Part shown: one piece after another, positions 1-7,827 of the stretch
Layout: each line of letters starts with the position of its first letter
Numbering within the stretch: the first letter of the stretch is position 1
Assembly: GCA_019419505.1 (NCBI GenBank)
Contig: DXZS01000020.1
Location: 134,137 to 198,136 of the forward strand
Length of the DNA: 64,000 nucleotides
Origin: Collinsella sp.
GTDB taxonomy: Bacteria > Actinomycetota > Coriobacteriia > Coriobacteriales > Coriobacteriaceae
Direction of reading: 5' to 3'
The notes under the pieces: model-generated
What the model was told of the DNA's origin: nothing
Database searches by the model: none
Seen by the model: the letters and a program-made list of their open reading frames with translations, nothing else
Made by a program: the position numbers and the translations under genes

Positions 1-146
1 GCGGCATCGAGCTTGCCGGCACCGGGAGCGCCCAAAAACAGGTAGGCGTGCGATGCGCGGCCGCTGGCGACGGCGTTGGTCAAAAAATCGCGAACGCGCT
101 CTTGGGTGTCGAGCTTGGCCAGCAGGCTTGCCTGAGCGGGGGCCAT
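1..146 (-). CDS. holB: DNA polymerase III delta-prime subunit, N-terminal fragment
   Basis: This is the first 48 codons of a leftward gene that runs off the window. The protein begins MAPAQASLLAKL and continues into SHAYLFLGAPGAGK, the usual opening of the clamp-loader delta-prime subunit, where a conserved Ser-His-Ala-Tyr-Leu-Phe stretch leads into a Walker A-like loop. The loop is followed by Leu-Asp instead of Thr/Ser, which fits the non-hydrolysing delta-prime subunit. The ATG lies one base beyond the tmk stop codon, and tmk-holB is a common bacterial gene pair, so the two are probably translated from one message. Only the N-terminus is visible, so a DnaX-like paralogue cannot be fully excluded. 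Confidence 0.75.
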   Translation of the reverse strand, partial: MAPAQASLLAKLDTQERVRDFLTNAVASGRASHAYLFLGAPGAGKLDA

Positions 147-147
147 G

Positions 148-831
148 TTACTCGGCCTCCTTGGCAAGCGCGGCGGCGACAGCATCTTGCGAAATGTCGA
201 GACCGTACGCGCGAATCTGCTCGACCGTCTTCTCGAAGACTTCCTCGACGGTCGCAGTGGCGTCGATGAGCTTTACGCGGTTTGGCTCCTCGGCAGCAAT
301 AGCGCAGAATCCCTGGTAGACACGCTCCTGGAATGCCATGCCTTTGGCCTCCATGCGATCTGCCGCGCCACGGGCTGCCATGCGCAGCGCCGCCTGCTCG
401 GGCGTGATGTGATAGACGAGCGTGAGCGCCGGGTGCGTTCCCGCAACGGCCAGGTTGTTGGCATCGCGCACCATCTGGCGATCAAGGCCGTCGGCAAATG
501 CCTGATAGCAGGTTGTGGAATCGTAGAAGCGGTCACACAGGACCACCTTGCCGGCCGCGAGGGCGGGAGCTATGACCTCGTGCACCAACTGGGCGCGCGC
601 TGCCTCGTAGAGCAGCAACTCACAGGTGTCGCCCATCGCTGTATTGGCGGGGTCGAGCAGCAGAGCGCGGATCTTTTCGCTAATGGCGGTACCGCCCGGC
701 TCGCGCAGGCTCACAACCTGGTAGCCAGCGAGTTCGAGCGCGCGGGCAAGCAGACGCGCCTGCGTGGACTTGCCGGCGCCGTCGACGCCCTCGAGCGTGA
801 TAAAGCTATGTTGAGCGGGCTCAAAAGCCAT
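148..831 (-). CDS. tmk: Thymidylate kinase
   Basis: A 227-residue cytoplasmic kinase that phosphorylates dTMP to dTDP for DNA synthesis. The P-loop GVDGAGKST sits at residues 15-23, the dTMP-binding Asp-Arg-Phe motif at 100-102 (CDRFYDST), and a LID region with RGAADRMEAKG further on. Length is typical (about 205-230). The start is preceded by a GGAAGGGG stretch about nine bases upstream. Its stop codon is one base from the start of the holB-like gene, which supports co-translation. Nothing unusual is seen except a short C-terminal extension rich in Ala and Glu. Confidence 0.95.
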   Translation of the reverse strand: MAFEPAQHSFITLEGVDGAGKSTQARLLARALELAGYQVVSLREPGGTAISEKIRALLLDPANTAMGDTCELLLYEAARAQLVHEVIAPALAAGKVVLCDRFYDSTTCYQAFADGLDRQMVRDANNLAVAGTHPALTLVYHITPEQAALRMAARGAADRMEAKGMAFQERVYQGFCAIAAEEPNRVKLIDATATVEEVFEKTVEQIRAYGLDISQDAVAAALAKEAE

Positions 832-933
832 GGGCGCAGCCCCTTCCTACAAGGCGCGTAAATGCAGATATATCAACCAAGCCATGATACCCCAGTGCTC
901 GGCGCGTCCCCAATGGCTAATGGTGCCTTTCCA

Positions 934-1002
934 AAGTTGCGGTGAAATAGGGACTGGTTGAAGCCCTGAGACCGCCAAACAGTCCCTATTTCACCGCAAC
1001 TT
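934..1002. repeat. AAGTTGCGGTG palindromic repeat, copy 1
   Basis: Two 23-bp arms (934-956 and 980-1002) form a perfect inverted repeat beginning AAGTTGCGGTGAAATAGGGA, separated by a 23-base loop. Related copies occur at 43515-43583, 45101-45168 and 51807-51875. It lies in the spacer between tmk and the zinc-ribbon gene, which diverge here. Confidence 0.85.
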
Positions 1003-1027
1003 ATGATGGGGAATTTTGGACGCTGGG

Positions 1028-1033
1028 TATAAT
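1028..1033 (+). promoter_or_regulatory. Probable -10 box of the zinc-ribbon protein gene
   Basis: A perfect TATAAT preceded by TGGG lies 38 bases before the start codon. No good -35 box is visible at the right distance. The same GGGTATAA context recurs before the universal stress gene at 24178. Confidence 0.5.
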
Positions 1034-1070
1034 CGTCGTATTGCATTGAAATGTGGCGAAAGGAGTGGCA

Positions 1071-2054
1071 ATGTCTCGGTATTGCGCCTCGTGCGGCAAG
1101 CTTCTTGAAGATAATGCCAAGTTCTGCACCTCGTGCGGTGCACCCGTTGAGCAAACAGCCGCGAGCGATAGCCAGCCCGCTTTTGAGCAGACCGGCTCCC
1201 TTGATACGCCGCAAGCCAAGGCGGACGACCCCCTCGCCTATAGCCCCGACCCCGCCGCAAGGACCGAAGCCGTCGAGACCACGCAGCGCATACCCGTCGC
1301 GAGCGGCTCGCCCCAACAGCAGCCGGCTCCCGCATACGCGCCCGCTTCGCCACAGACCCCCGCTCCCAAAAAGAGCGGCACCGGGCCGCTTATCGCCGTT
1401 ATCGTTGTGCTGGTGGCGATCATCATCGCCCTGGTCATCTTCTTTGCGATCAGACCGTTCGACAACGCCGCCACGCAGACGACTGCCGAGGTAGCTAAGC
1501 TGCACCATGACGTCGACGACGATGACCTAAAGCCTCTCGGCAATCCCAACAGCCTGTACGACGATGATGACGATGACGACGAGGATGGCGGCGAAGCAAC
1601 GCTCTCCGAGCAGAACCTCTACCGTCGCCTGAGCGAATACTACGACTTGCTCGAAGATCTCGACAGCCAGGTCCGTGGCTGCGCGCAGAACTTCAACGGC
1701 AACTATCTGGAAGAGGATCGAACCACCCGTCAAAATCTCGCCGACGTCGCCGAGCGCACGGAGGACACCATCGAGCAGTATTACGACATCGTCGAGGACC
1801 TGGACGTCCCGACGAGCTCCAAGAACTACAGCTCCTGGAAGGATATCATCGCCCTGTACGACGACCTGGATCACCGCATTGACGCAATCTGTGATGCCTG
1901 GGAGATCAGCCTGAAATACGCCAAGCCTGCGGACCACAAGAATGAGATCGTGGCGCCGCTGTCGCGCGACAACGTGGCGGGCACCAATGACAATAAGTAC
2001 CGCCTAGACTTTGAGGAGCGCTATCCCGGCGCTAAGCCTGTCGAGGTGAACTAG
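1071..2054 (+). CDS. Zinc-ribbon membrane protein of unknown function
   Basis: A 327-residue protein with an N-terminal zinc ribbon (MSRYCASCGKLLEDNAKFC then CxxCG), a Pro/Ala/Gln-rich linker, one transmembrane helix at about residues 103-125 (an Ile/Val-rich stretch after GTGPL), a strongly acidic segment of consecutive Asp residues near 160-175, and a helical C-terminal domain that is probably outside the membrane. The start at the ATG followed by TCTCGG is chosen because AGGAG lies six bases before it; an in-frame ATG six codons upstream overlaps that site. Zinc ribbon plus single helix is a common bacterial architecture with no settled role. It stands alone, with its own -10 box. Confidence 0.85.
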   Translation: MSRYCASCGKLLEDNAKFCTSCGAPVEQTAASDSQPAFEQTGSLDTPQAKADDPLAYSPDPAARTEAVETTQRIPVASGSPQQQPAPAYAPASPQTPAPKKSGTGPLIAVIVVLVAIIIALVIFFAIRPFDNAATQTTAEVAKLHHDVDDDDLKPLGNPNSLYDDDDDDDEDGGEATLSEQNLYRRLSEYYDLLEDLDSQVRGCAQNFNGNYLEEDRTTRQNLADVAERTEDTIEQYYDIVEDLDVPTSSKNYSSWKDIIALYDDLDHRIDAICDAWEISLKYAKPADHKNEIVAPLSRDNVAGTNDNKYRLDFEERYPGAKPVEVN

Positions 2055-2072
2055 CGCTTTGTCGTTCCCGAG

Positions 2073-2130
2073 CCGGCAGTTAGGGACGTTCCTAAACTGC
2101 CGGCAGAAAAGGAACGTCCCTAACTGCCGG
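2073..2130. repeat. GGGACGTTCC palindrome
   Basis: A perfect 20-bp inverted repeat: 2073-2092 (CCGGCAGTTAGGGACGTTCC) and its complement at 2111-2130, with an 18-base loop that repeats part of the arm (AAACTGCCGGC). It belongs to the GGGACGTTC hairpin family also seen at 9541-9708, 33769-33815, 35957-36001 and 45043-45096. Confidence 0.8.
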
Positions 2131-2132
2131 TC

Positions 2133-2177
2133 AAAAAAACGAGCGAGGATCGCGGGGTCCTCGCTCGTTTTTTTGGG
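2133..2177. terminator. Bidirectional intrinsic terminator
   Basis: A run of seven A, a stem ACGAGCGAGGA pairing with TCCTCGCTCGT, then seven T. It sits between the convergent zinc-ribbon gene and topA and can serve both. Confidence 0.9.
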
Positions 2178-2196
2178 CAATGTTTCGACTGCGCCG

Positions 2197-4773
2197 TTAC
2201 TTGTCGGCGGCTGCTTTCTTGGCAGTCGACTTCTTCGCGGTCGTCTTCTTGGCGGCAGTGGCTTTCTTAGCCGTCGTCTTCTTTGCCGTGCTCGCCTTGG
2301 TTGTGGTCTTGCGACCGCGGGCGGGCTTCTTCTCCTTGGTCGGGCAGTCCATGTTGACGCAGATACGCCACGGACCGCGCGCCGTGTTGACCACCACGAT
2401 GGGGGCGCCGCACTCGGGGCAGGTCTCGCCCGTCGCCTCGAGCTTGCCGCGCGCCGGCAGCGGATAGCTCACGCCGCAGTCATCGTAGTTGGTGCAGCGG
2501 ATAAAGCGCTTGCCGCTCTTCTCGCTCTTGTGCGCGATCAGGTCGCCGTGACGTCCGGCCTCGGCACACACCTTGCACTCGCCCACCTTAAGATCGGGCT
2601 CGTAGTTGGTGGGGCACGTGGGGTTCACGCAGATCTCGAAGGCCTTCTGGCGGAATGGCTGGCACTTGATGCGCGGCGCGCCGCACTCGGGGCACACGGC
2701 GGCCTCGCCCTCGAGCGGGCTCACCTTGACGCCACTCGGCACCGGATAGGTCACGTCGCAGTCGGGCCAACCCATGCAGCCGATAAAGCTGCCGCGGGTC
2801 TTGGCGCTCGTCTTCATAACCAGGTCCTTGCCGCACTTGGGGCAGGCGCCCACGCGCGCATCGGCCGTGACGGCGTCGCTGATGGCGTCGCCCAGCTCCT
2901 GCGTATGCTTGAGCAGCTCGTCGAGCACGCCGGCCAGCAGCGCGCGCGAGTGTGTCACGACATGCTCTTCGGTATCCTCGCCGCGCTCCACGCGGGTCAT
3001 GTCGCCGTCGAGCTCGCTGGTCATATCGGGGCTCGTGATGCGCGGGGCAAACTGCGACAGCGCGTCGATGATGGCGATGCCCAGCTGGCTCGGCTCAACG
3101 GGATCATTTTTGAGATAGCGCACGGCATACAGGCGCTCGATGATGCTCGCGCGCGTGGACTTGGTGCCCAGGCCGCGCTTTTCCATCTCCTGCACGAGCT
3201 TGCCCTGGCTGTAGCGCGCGGGCGGCTCGGTCTGCTTGGCCTCGAGCTTAATGTCGAACACGTCGACCGTGTCGCCCTGCTCAAGCGGCGGCATCTGCTC
3301 GTCGCGCTTGAGGCCGTACGGATATGCCTCGCGGAAGCCCGGGGTCACGAGCACGTCGCCCGAAGCCACGAACGGCTCGCCGTTGACGTCGAGCTCGAGC
3401 TTGGTGTTCTCGATGGTCGCGGGCCCCATGAGCGTTGCCAGGAAGCGACGGGCGACGAGGTCATAGAGTTTGCGCTGGCCGCCGTCGAGCGTGGACGGAT
3501 CGCCCTCGCCCGTGGGGTAGATAGGCGGGTGGTCGGTGGTCTCGACCTTGCCGCGCGTGGGCTTCATGGGGCCGGCGAGCACCTTTTTGCACACGGGCGC
3601 CAGCGCCGGGTTGATCTTTGCCAGGTCGCTCACCACGGCGCCCAGATCGAGCGTCGCGGGATACACGGTGTTATCGACACGCGGGTAGCTGATGAGACCG
3701 GCCATGTAGAGGGACTCGGCGATGCGCATCGTACGCGCAGGCGAGATGCCCTCGGCCGCGGCGGCAGCCTGCAGCGAGGTCGTCGCAAACGGCGTGGGCG
3801 GCTGCTGCTTACGCGAGCGCTTGGTCACCGCGGCGACGGTTGCCGTCGTAGCGCCGTCAACGTGACCGTACGCCGTCTCAGCAGCATCCTTGTCGGTAAA
3901 GCGCGCCGTCTTGTGCGCGATCTTAAAGCGATCGTCCTCGGCAGCGCCTTGCGCGGCGCCCATGCCGCGAATCTGCCAATAGTCCTCGGGCACAAACGCC
4001 ATGCGCTCGCGCTCGCGCTCGACCACCAGGGCAAGCGTCGGCGTCTGCACGCGGCCGGCGGAACGCACGTTGCCAAAGCCGCCAAACTTGGCGAGCGTCA
4101 GGTAGCGCGTGAGCACCGCACCCCAAATGAGGTCGATGTGCTGACGGCTCTCGCCGGCGTCGGCCAGGTTCTGGTCGAGCGAGACAAGGTTATCGAAGGC
4201 CTGCGTGATCTCGGCCTTGGTAAACGAAGAATACTGGGCGCGGGCGACCGGCAAGTCGGGCGCCACCTCGCGCACCTTGTTGAGGGCGTCCGAACCGATC
4301 AGCTCGCCCTCGCGATCGAAGTCCGTGGCGATGATGACGCTGTCGGACTTTTTGGCGAGGTTCTTAAGCGAGCGGATGAGCTCTTTCTCGGCCGGAAGCT
4401 TAATGACGGGCGCCCAGGTGAGATAGGGCAGGCTCTCGAGCTTCCAGCCCTTGATGGAAATGCCATCGGCAAGGAACGGCTTGCGCTTGGTGTCGTACGG
4501 CGGGCGGGCCAGGCCATCGGGCATATCGGCCGGCAGCATTTCGCCGTCCTCCGTGACCGAATACCAGCCCAACTTTTTATCGAACAGCACACTGTCGCAA
4601 AAATCGGGTGCCAGGATGTGACCGGCAAGGCCGATCGTCACGCACTCCTCGCCCTTCCACTCAAAACGGTAGATGGCGGTGTTGTACACCTTGTCCTTTT
4701 TGGGCTTGCCCGTGGACAGACGCTCGGCGATCTGACGCGCGGCGTCGTTTTTCTCAGCGATGATGAGCTTCAA
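2197..4773 (-). CDS. topA: DNA topoisomerase I (type IA)
   Basis: An 858-residue enzyme that relaxes negative supercoils by transient single-strand cleavage. The TOPRIM domain opens the protein (MKLIIAEKNDAAR), with its acidic motif ATDFDREGELIG at about 149-160. The catalytic tyrosine is in GLISYPRVDNTVYP (Tyr363), and SAGRVQTPTLALV is the conserved strand-binding segment. The C-terminus has four Cys-type zinc ribbons (starting CPKCG, CPECG, CKVCA, CPECG) and a Lys/Ala/Thr-rich tail. The start codon is TTG, with AGGAG six bases upstream; no ATG fits the conserved N-terminus. It is the last gene of the leftward tat-hyp-topA block, 54 bases after hypB. Confidence 0.95.
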   Translation of the reverse strand: MKLIIAEKNDAARQIAERLSTGKPKKDKVYNTAIYRFEWKGEECVTIGLAGHILAPDFCDSVLFDKKLGWYSVTEDGEMLPADMPDGLARPPYDTKRKPFLADGISIKGWKLESLPYLTWAPVIKLPAEKELIRSLKNLAKKSDSVIIATDFDREGELIGSDALNKVREVAPDLPVARAQYSSFTKAEITQAFDNLVSLDQNLADAGESRQHIDLIWGAVLTRYLTLAKFGGFGNVRSAGRVQTPTLALVVERERERMAFVPEDYWQIRGMGAAQGAAEDDRFKIAHKTARFTDKDAAETAYGHVDGATTATVAAVTKRSRKQQPPTPFATTSLQAAAAAEGISPARTMRIAESLYMAGLISYPRVDNTVYPATLDLGAVVSDLAKINPALAPVCKKVLAGPMKPTRGKVETTDHPPIYPTGEGDPSTLDGGQRKLYDLVARRFLATLMGPATIENTKLELDVNGEPFVASGDVLVTPGFREAYPYGLKRDEQMPPLEQGDTVDVFDIKLEAKQTEPPARYSQGKLVQEMEKRGLGTKSTRASIIERLYAVRYLKNDPVEPSQLGIAIIDALSQFAPRITSPDMTSELDGDMTRVERGEDTEEHVVTHSRALLAGVLDELLKHTQELGDAISDAVTADARVGACPKCGKDLVMKTSAKTRGSFIGCMGWPDCDVTYPVPSGVKVSPLEGEAAVCPECGAPRIKCQPFRQKAFEICVNPTCPTNYEPDLKVGECKVCAEAGRHGDLIAHKSEKSGKRFIRCTNYDDCGVSYPLPARGKLEATGETCPECGAPIVVVNTARGPWRICVNMDCPTKEKKPARGRKTTTKASTAKKTTAKKATAAKKTTAKKSTAKKAAADK

Positions 4774-4827
4774 AAGAGGCTCCTATCTCGTGTGTCTGCG
4801 GCTGCGCCCGCCCTCTTGGCGGCCGAC

Positions 4828-5511
4828 TTACGCCCTTGCTTGCTCAATCTGCCCGATGAGCCAATCGCACCAGGCATCCATGCCCTCGCCCTTGCGCGCG
4901 CTCACGGCAAACCGCGGCGCCTGCGGATTGAGGTCATCGAGTGTCTTAGTATACCTATCCATGTCAAAATCGAAAGCCGGGGCCACGTCGACCTTATTGA
5001 GCAGCTGCGCGCCGGCGTGCTGGAAGATGCCCGGGTACTTGATGGGCTTGTCGTCGCCCTCGGGCACCGAGAGGATCATGATGGACAGGTTCTCGCCCAG
5101 GTCAAAGTCGACCGGGCAGACCAGGTTACCCACATTTTCGATAAAGATGACGTCGATGTTCTCCAGACCGACGGCCTGGTCGAAGGCGTCGACGGCCTCC
5201 ATGATCATGTTGCCCTCGAGGTGGCACAGGCCGCCCGTGTTGATCTGGATGGCGGGCATGCCGGCTTCCTTCATGGTGATGGCGTCGACATCCGAGGCGA
5301 TATCGCCCTCGATGACGGCACAGCGTAGGCCGGCCTTGTCGCGCAGGCGCTCGTTGGTGCCCAGAATCGTGGTGGTCTTACCCGAGCCGGGGCTCGACAG
5401 CACATTGATCACGTAGGTGCCTGCCTCATTAAATCGCTGACGCAGCTGATCTGCCAGGCGCTCGTTGCGCGACAGGATCGGCGACGCGATATCAATCGTT
5501 TTCTCGGCCAT
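4828..5511 (-). CDS. hypB: Hydrogenase/urease nickel-insertion GTPase HypB
   Basis: A 227-residue SIMIBI-class GTPase that delivers nickel to [NiFe] enzymes with HypA. The P-loop SSPGSGKTTT is at residues 39-48, the conserved switch segment VIEGDIASDVDA follows, and the metal-site Cys-His pair is in GGLCHLE. NKVD gives guanine specificity. The N-terminal high-affinity CxxCGC motif and His-rich stretch found in some HypB proteins are absent. AAGGAG precedes the ATG. It follows hypA by 55 bases. No hydrogenase structural genes are in the window, so the target enzyme lies elsewhere. Confidence 0.92.
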   Translation of the reverse strand: MAEKTIDIASPILSRNERLADQLRQRFNEAGTYVINVLSSPGSGKTTTILGTNERLRDKAGLRCAVIEGDIASDVDAITMKEAGMPAIQINTGGLCHLEGNMIMEAVDAFDQAVGLENIDVIFIENVGNLVCPVDFDLGENLSIMILSVPEGDDKPIKYPGIFQHAGAQLLNKVDVAPAFDFDMDRYTKTLDDLNPQAPRFAVSARKGEGMDAWCDWLIGQIEQARA

Positions 5512-5566
5512 ACTTAGCGCTCCTTACTTTGGCTCCTTTATACCCCATCACCAGATGGCTAGCGGG

Positions 5567-5923
5567 CTAATCGTCGGGGGTTTCGATTTCGATACTTGCG
5601 ATATCGAGCTCGCGGCCGTGCAGCAGGCGCACGTTGGCGCCGCCACACTGGGGGCAGCGACAATGGAAACGGTCGTGCTCAAAGACCTCGCCGCAGTCCA
5701 GGCACTCGCTTTGTGGATGGACCTCCTCCACGGCAAGCTCGCAGCCGCGCGTGAGCGGGTCCTCGTCGCGAAACGTCCCCCACGCAAAGTCGAGCGCCTC
5801 GCGCACGACCTCGGTCATATCCCCGATACGCAGCGTTACCAAAACGGCGCGCGAGGCCCCCGCCCCACGCGCCGCGCGAATCACTGTATCGAGTATGCCG
5901 TTGACAATGCCAACCTCGTGCAT
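5567..5923 (-). CDS. hypA: Hydrogenase nickel-incorporation protein HypA
   Basis: A 118-residue nickel/zinc chaperone that works with HypB. The N-terminal Met-His-Glu (His2 is the nickel ligand) is intact, and the structural zinc site is seen as Cys74-x-x-Cys77 and Cys90-x-x-Cys93. Length is standard. GAGGAG inside the last codons of tatC serves as the ribosome site; the gene begins six bases after the tatC stop, so translational coupling to tatC is likely. That places nickel-enzyme maturation in one transcript with the Tat translocase that exports folded hydrogenases. Confidence 0.93.
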   Translation of the reverse strand: MHEVGIVNGILDTVIRAARGAGASRAVLVTLRIGDMTEVVREALDFAWGTFRDEDPLTRGCELAVEEVHPQSECLDCGEVFEHDRFHCRCPQCGGANVRLLHGRELDIASIEIETPDD

Positions 5924-5929
5924 ACCGTT

Positions 5930-6721
5930 TTACTCCTCGTCGTCCTCGTCGTCCGAGAACAGGTCCAGACGGCTCACGAACAGGCCCTCCTTGCCCTCGC
6001 GCGCGGTAATGACCACGCGGGCAATGGCGAGCGAGATCTCGTAGAGCGAAAGCAGGGCACCGTACATAAGGCCCAGCGTAACGGGCGAGCCGTCGGGCGT
6101 GATCACAGCCGAGCCCACGAGCAGGCCCACGTACACGTAGCGCCAGGCGCTGCGGAAGGCCGCATAGGACACGATGTGAAAGACGGACAGATAGAAGATG
6201 ATGAGCGGCAGCTCAAACGCCACGCCAAAGCCGATCATAAAGAGCAGCTCCATGTTGACGTAGTTCTCCAGGTCGGGCAGCGCCGTAGCGACGGCCGAGG
6301 TCTCGCCGATGAGCCACTCAAAGCCCGCCGGGATGATGATGAAGTAGCAGAAGATGGCACCCAGGAAGAACAGCACCGTCGAGGCGAGCACCGTGGGCAC
6401 AACCCACTTGCGCTCGTTGGGGCGCAGTGCCGGCAGGAAAAATGCCAGGATCTGCCAGATGATCATGGGCGTGCACATGACCACGGCCATCTTGATGGCC
6501 AGCGAGAAGCGCAGGCCAAAGCCGCCGAGCGTGGTGGTGATGTAGAACTTACCGTCCGGCACAAAGGAGCGGATGGGGTCTTCCAGGATATCGAGCACCA
6601 CAGGCGTGGCGAAATACAGCACGATAGCGGCGGCAAACACCGATACGACCACGATAGTCAGGCGGCGACGAAGCTCTCCCAGGTGATCGAAGAGCGGCAT
6701 GCGCGCAGGTCCGATCGGCAT
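5930..6721 (-). CDS. tatC: Sec-independent protein translocase TatC
   Basis: A 263-residue integral membrane receptor for twin-arginine signal peptides. The conserved N-terminal MPLFDHLGELRRRL is followed by about six hydrophobic helices, and the family segment FELPLIIFYL is present. The tail is acidic (Asp/Glu-rich). The start given overlaps the tatA stop by one base (TAATG); an alternative ATG seven codons later (MPLFDH) would give the more usual N-terminus, and the sequence does not decide between them. It forms a unit with tatA upstream and hypA downstream. Confidence 0.93.
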   Translation of the reverse strand: MPIGPARMPLFDHLGELRRRLTIVVVSVFAAAIVLYFATPVVLDILEDPIRSFVPDGKFYITTTLGGFGLRFSLAIKMAVVMCTPMIIWQILAFFLPALRPNERKWVVPTVLASTVLFFLGAIFCYFIIIPAGFEWLIGETSAVATALPDLENYVNMELLFMIGFGVAFELPLIIFYLSVFHIVSYAAFRSAWRYVYVGLLVGSAVITPDGSPVTLGLMYGALLSLYEISLAIARVVITAREGKEGLFVSRLDLFSDDEDDEE

Positions 6722-7293
6722 TACTCATCGCCTCCCTTCGGGGCGTCGGCGGCAGCAGCCTCGGCATCGTCCTCGACCTCGAGCTCGCGAGCGAGCTGGT
6801 CGACGACGGCCTTGCGTTTGCGGGGACGACGGGCGTAGAGGTCAGCCGTCGTGGGCTCTGCCGGCTCGGGCTCGGGCTCTGCAGCAGGCTCGGGCTCGAC
6901 GGCAGCAGCAGGCTCTGTACCCTCGGCCTCATCAACAGCGCCTTCGCCCTCAGCAGCACCCTCGCTTGCGGCCTTCTCGGCAGCAAGACGGGCGCGACGC
7001 TCGGCAAAGGTCTCCTTCTTGGCGGGCGCTGCCGTCTCGGCGGCATCCTCGTCCGCATCGGAATCGTCGTCGGTCGCAGCGGCCTTCTTGGGCTTGACCG
7101 GGGCCGACGCGGCCTCGCTCACCGGATCGATAATCTCGGACTGAACAACGGCCGTCATCTTTTCCTGCGTCTCGCGGAACTGACGGATGGCACGGCCGAT
7201 CGTGCGGCCCATCTGCGGGAGCTTATCCGGGCCAAACAGCAAAAAGCCGAAGACCACGATGATCGCGAGCTCACCCTCTCCAATACCAAACAC
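6721..7293 (-). CDS. tatA: Sec-independent protein translocase TatA/TatB family
   Basis: A 190-residue Tat pore component. The GTG start is set by TTGGAGG five bases upstream and yields the classic N-terminus MFGIGEGELAIIVVFGFLLF, a single transmembrane helix, the hinge FGPDKLPQMGR and an amphipathic helix. The rest is a long Ala/Glu/Pro-rich tail ending in Lys/Arg-rich and acidic segments. The Gly-Pro...Leu-Pro hinge is shared by TatB and many Gram-positive TatA proteins, so the subtype is uncertain. No second TatA/B gene is nearby; a minimal TatAC system, or another copy elsewhere, is possible. Confidence 0.88.
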   Translation of the reverse strand: MFGIGEGELAIIVVFGFLLFGPDKLPQMGRTIGRAIRQFRETQEKMTAVVQSEIIDPVSEAASAPVKPKKAAATDDDSDADEDAAETAAPAKKETFAERRARLAAEKAASEGAAEGEGAVDEAEGTEPAAAVEPEPAAEPEPEPAEPTTADLYARRPRKRKAVVDQLARELEVEDDAEAAAADAPKGGDE

Positions 7294-7368
7294 ACATACC
7301 TCCAAGGCTCGATGTGAGTCGAGCCCGCACCGCGCCATTCGGCCGGAACTCGTCTATTCATTCGGTCA

Positions 7369-7374
7369 AGTATA
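7369..7374 (-). promoter_or_regulatory. Probable -10 box for the tat-hyp-topA transcript
   Basis: TATACT in the context GCGCTATACT on the minus strand, about 75 bases before the tatA start. The same GCGCTATA context precedes gluQ and the bglA operon in this window. The -35 region is weak. Confidence 0.45.
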
Positions 7375-7446
7375 GCGCCCGGACGCCAAAACGTCCGAGC
7401 GCATCACAAACATATGCCAAACGGCACGCCCTTTTGGGGGCAAAGA

Positions 7447-7761
7447 TTATGCAGCGGTGATCGAAATCTCCTGGTCGACGCCCAACAGCTGAACCACGCG
7501 CATCACCGGGGGCTGCACGTTGACGCAGCTAAAACGCTTACCATGATCAGCTGCGTGGTGTGCGGCGCCCACAAGCACGCCAATGCCCGTCGAATCGATG
7601 TAGCTCACCTGGGCAAAATCGAGCTCAACGGCCTCAGTGGGCTGCTCGAGCGCCAGGTCGATGGCATTGCGCAGGCTATCGGCGTTAGAGATATCGATCT
7701 CACCGGTCACCTTAATGGTGTAGAGCTCTGGCGTGGGGTTGGTGGAAATACCCAAATCCAT
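7447..7761 (-). CDS. STAS-domain protein (anti-sigma factor antagonist-like)
   Basis: A 104-residue single STAS domain, resembling SpoIIAA/RsbV. These small proteins bind anti-sigma kinases and are switched off by phosphorylation of a conserved serine. Here that site is Ser57 in SYIDSTGIGVL. AAAGGAG lies upstream. No RsbW-type kinase, PP2C phosphatase or sigma factor is adjacent, so it is an orphan in this window and its partner cannot be named. The neighbours are tatA downstream and an aminotransferase upstream, both on the same strand. Confidence 0.85.
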   Translation of the reverse strand: MDLGISTNPTPELYTIKVTGEIDISNADSLRNAIDLALEQPTEAVELDFAQVSYIDSTGIGVLVGAAHHAADHGKRFSCVNVQPPVMRVVQLLGVDQEISITAA

Positions 7762-7827
7762 GTATACGCTCCTTTACGTATCGAAAGTGCGGATAGTACT
7801 AGGCGCGGACTTGCGGGGCCCTACGCG

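Noticed and set aside
2059..5328. Very long plus-strand open frame opposite topA and hypB
   Set aside because: It is an antisense shadow caused by high GC; the minus strand has clear TopA and HypB motifs, while the plus frame reads low-complexity Ala/Leu/Arg/His with no motif or ribosome site.
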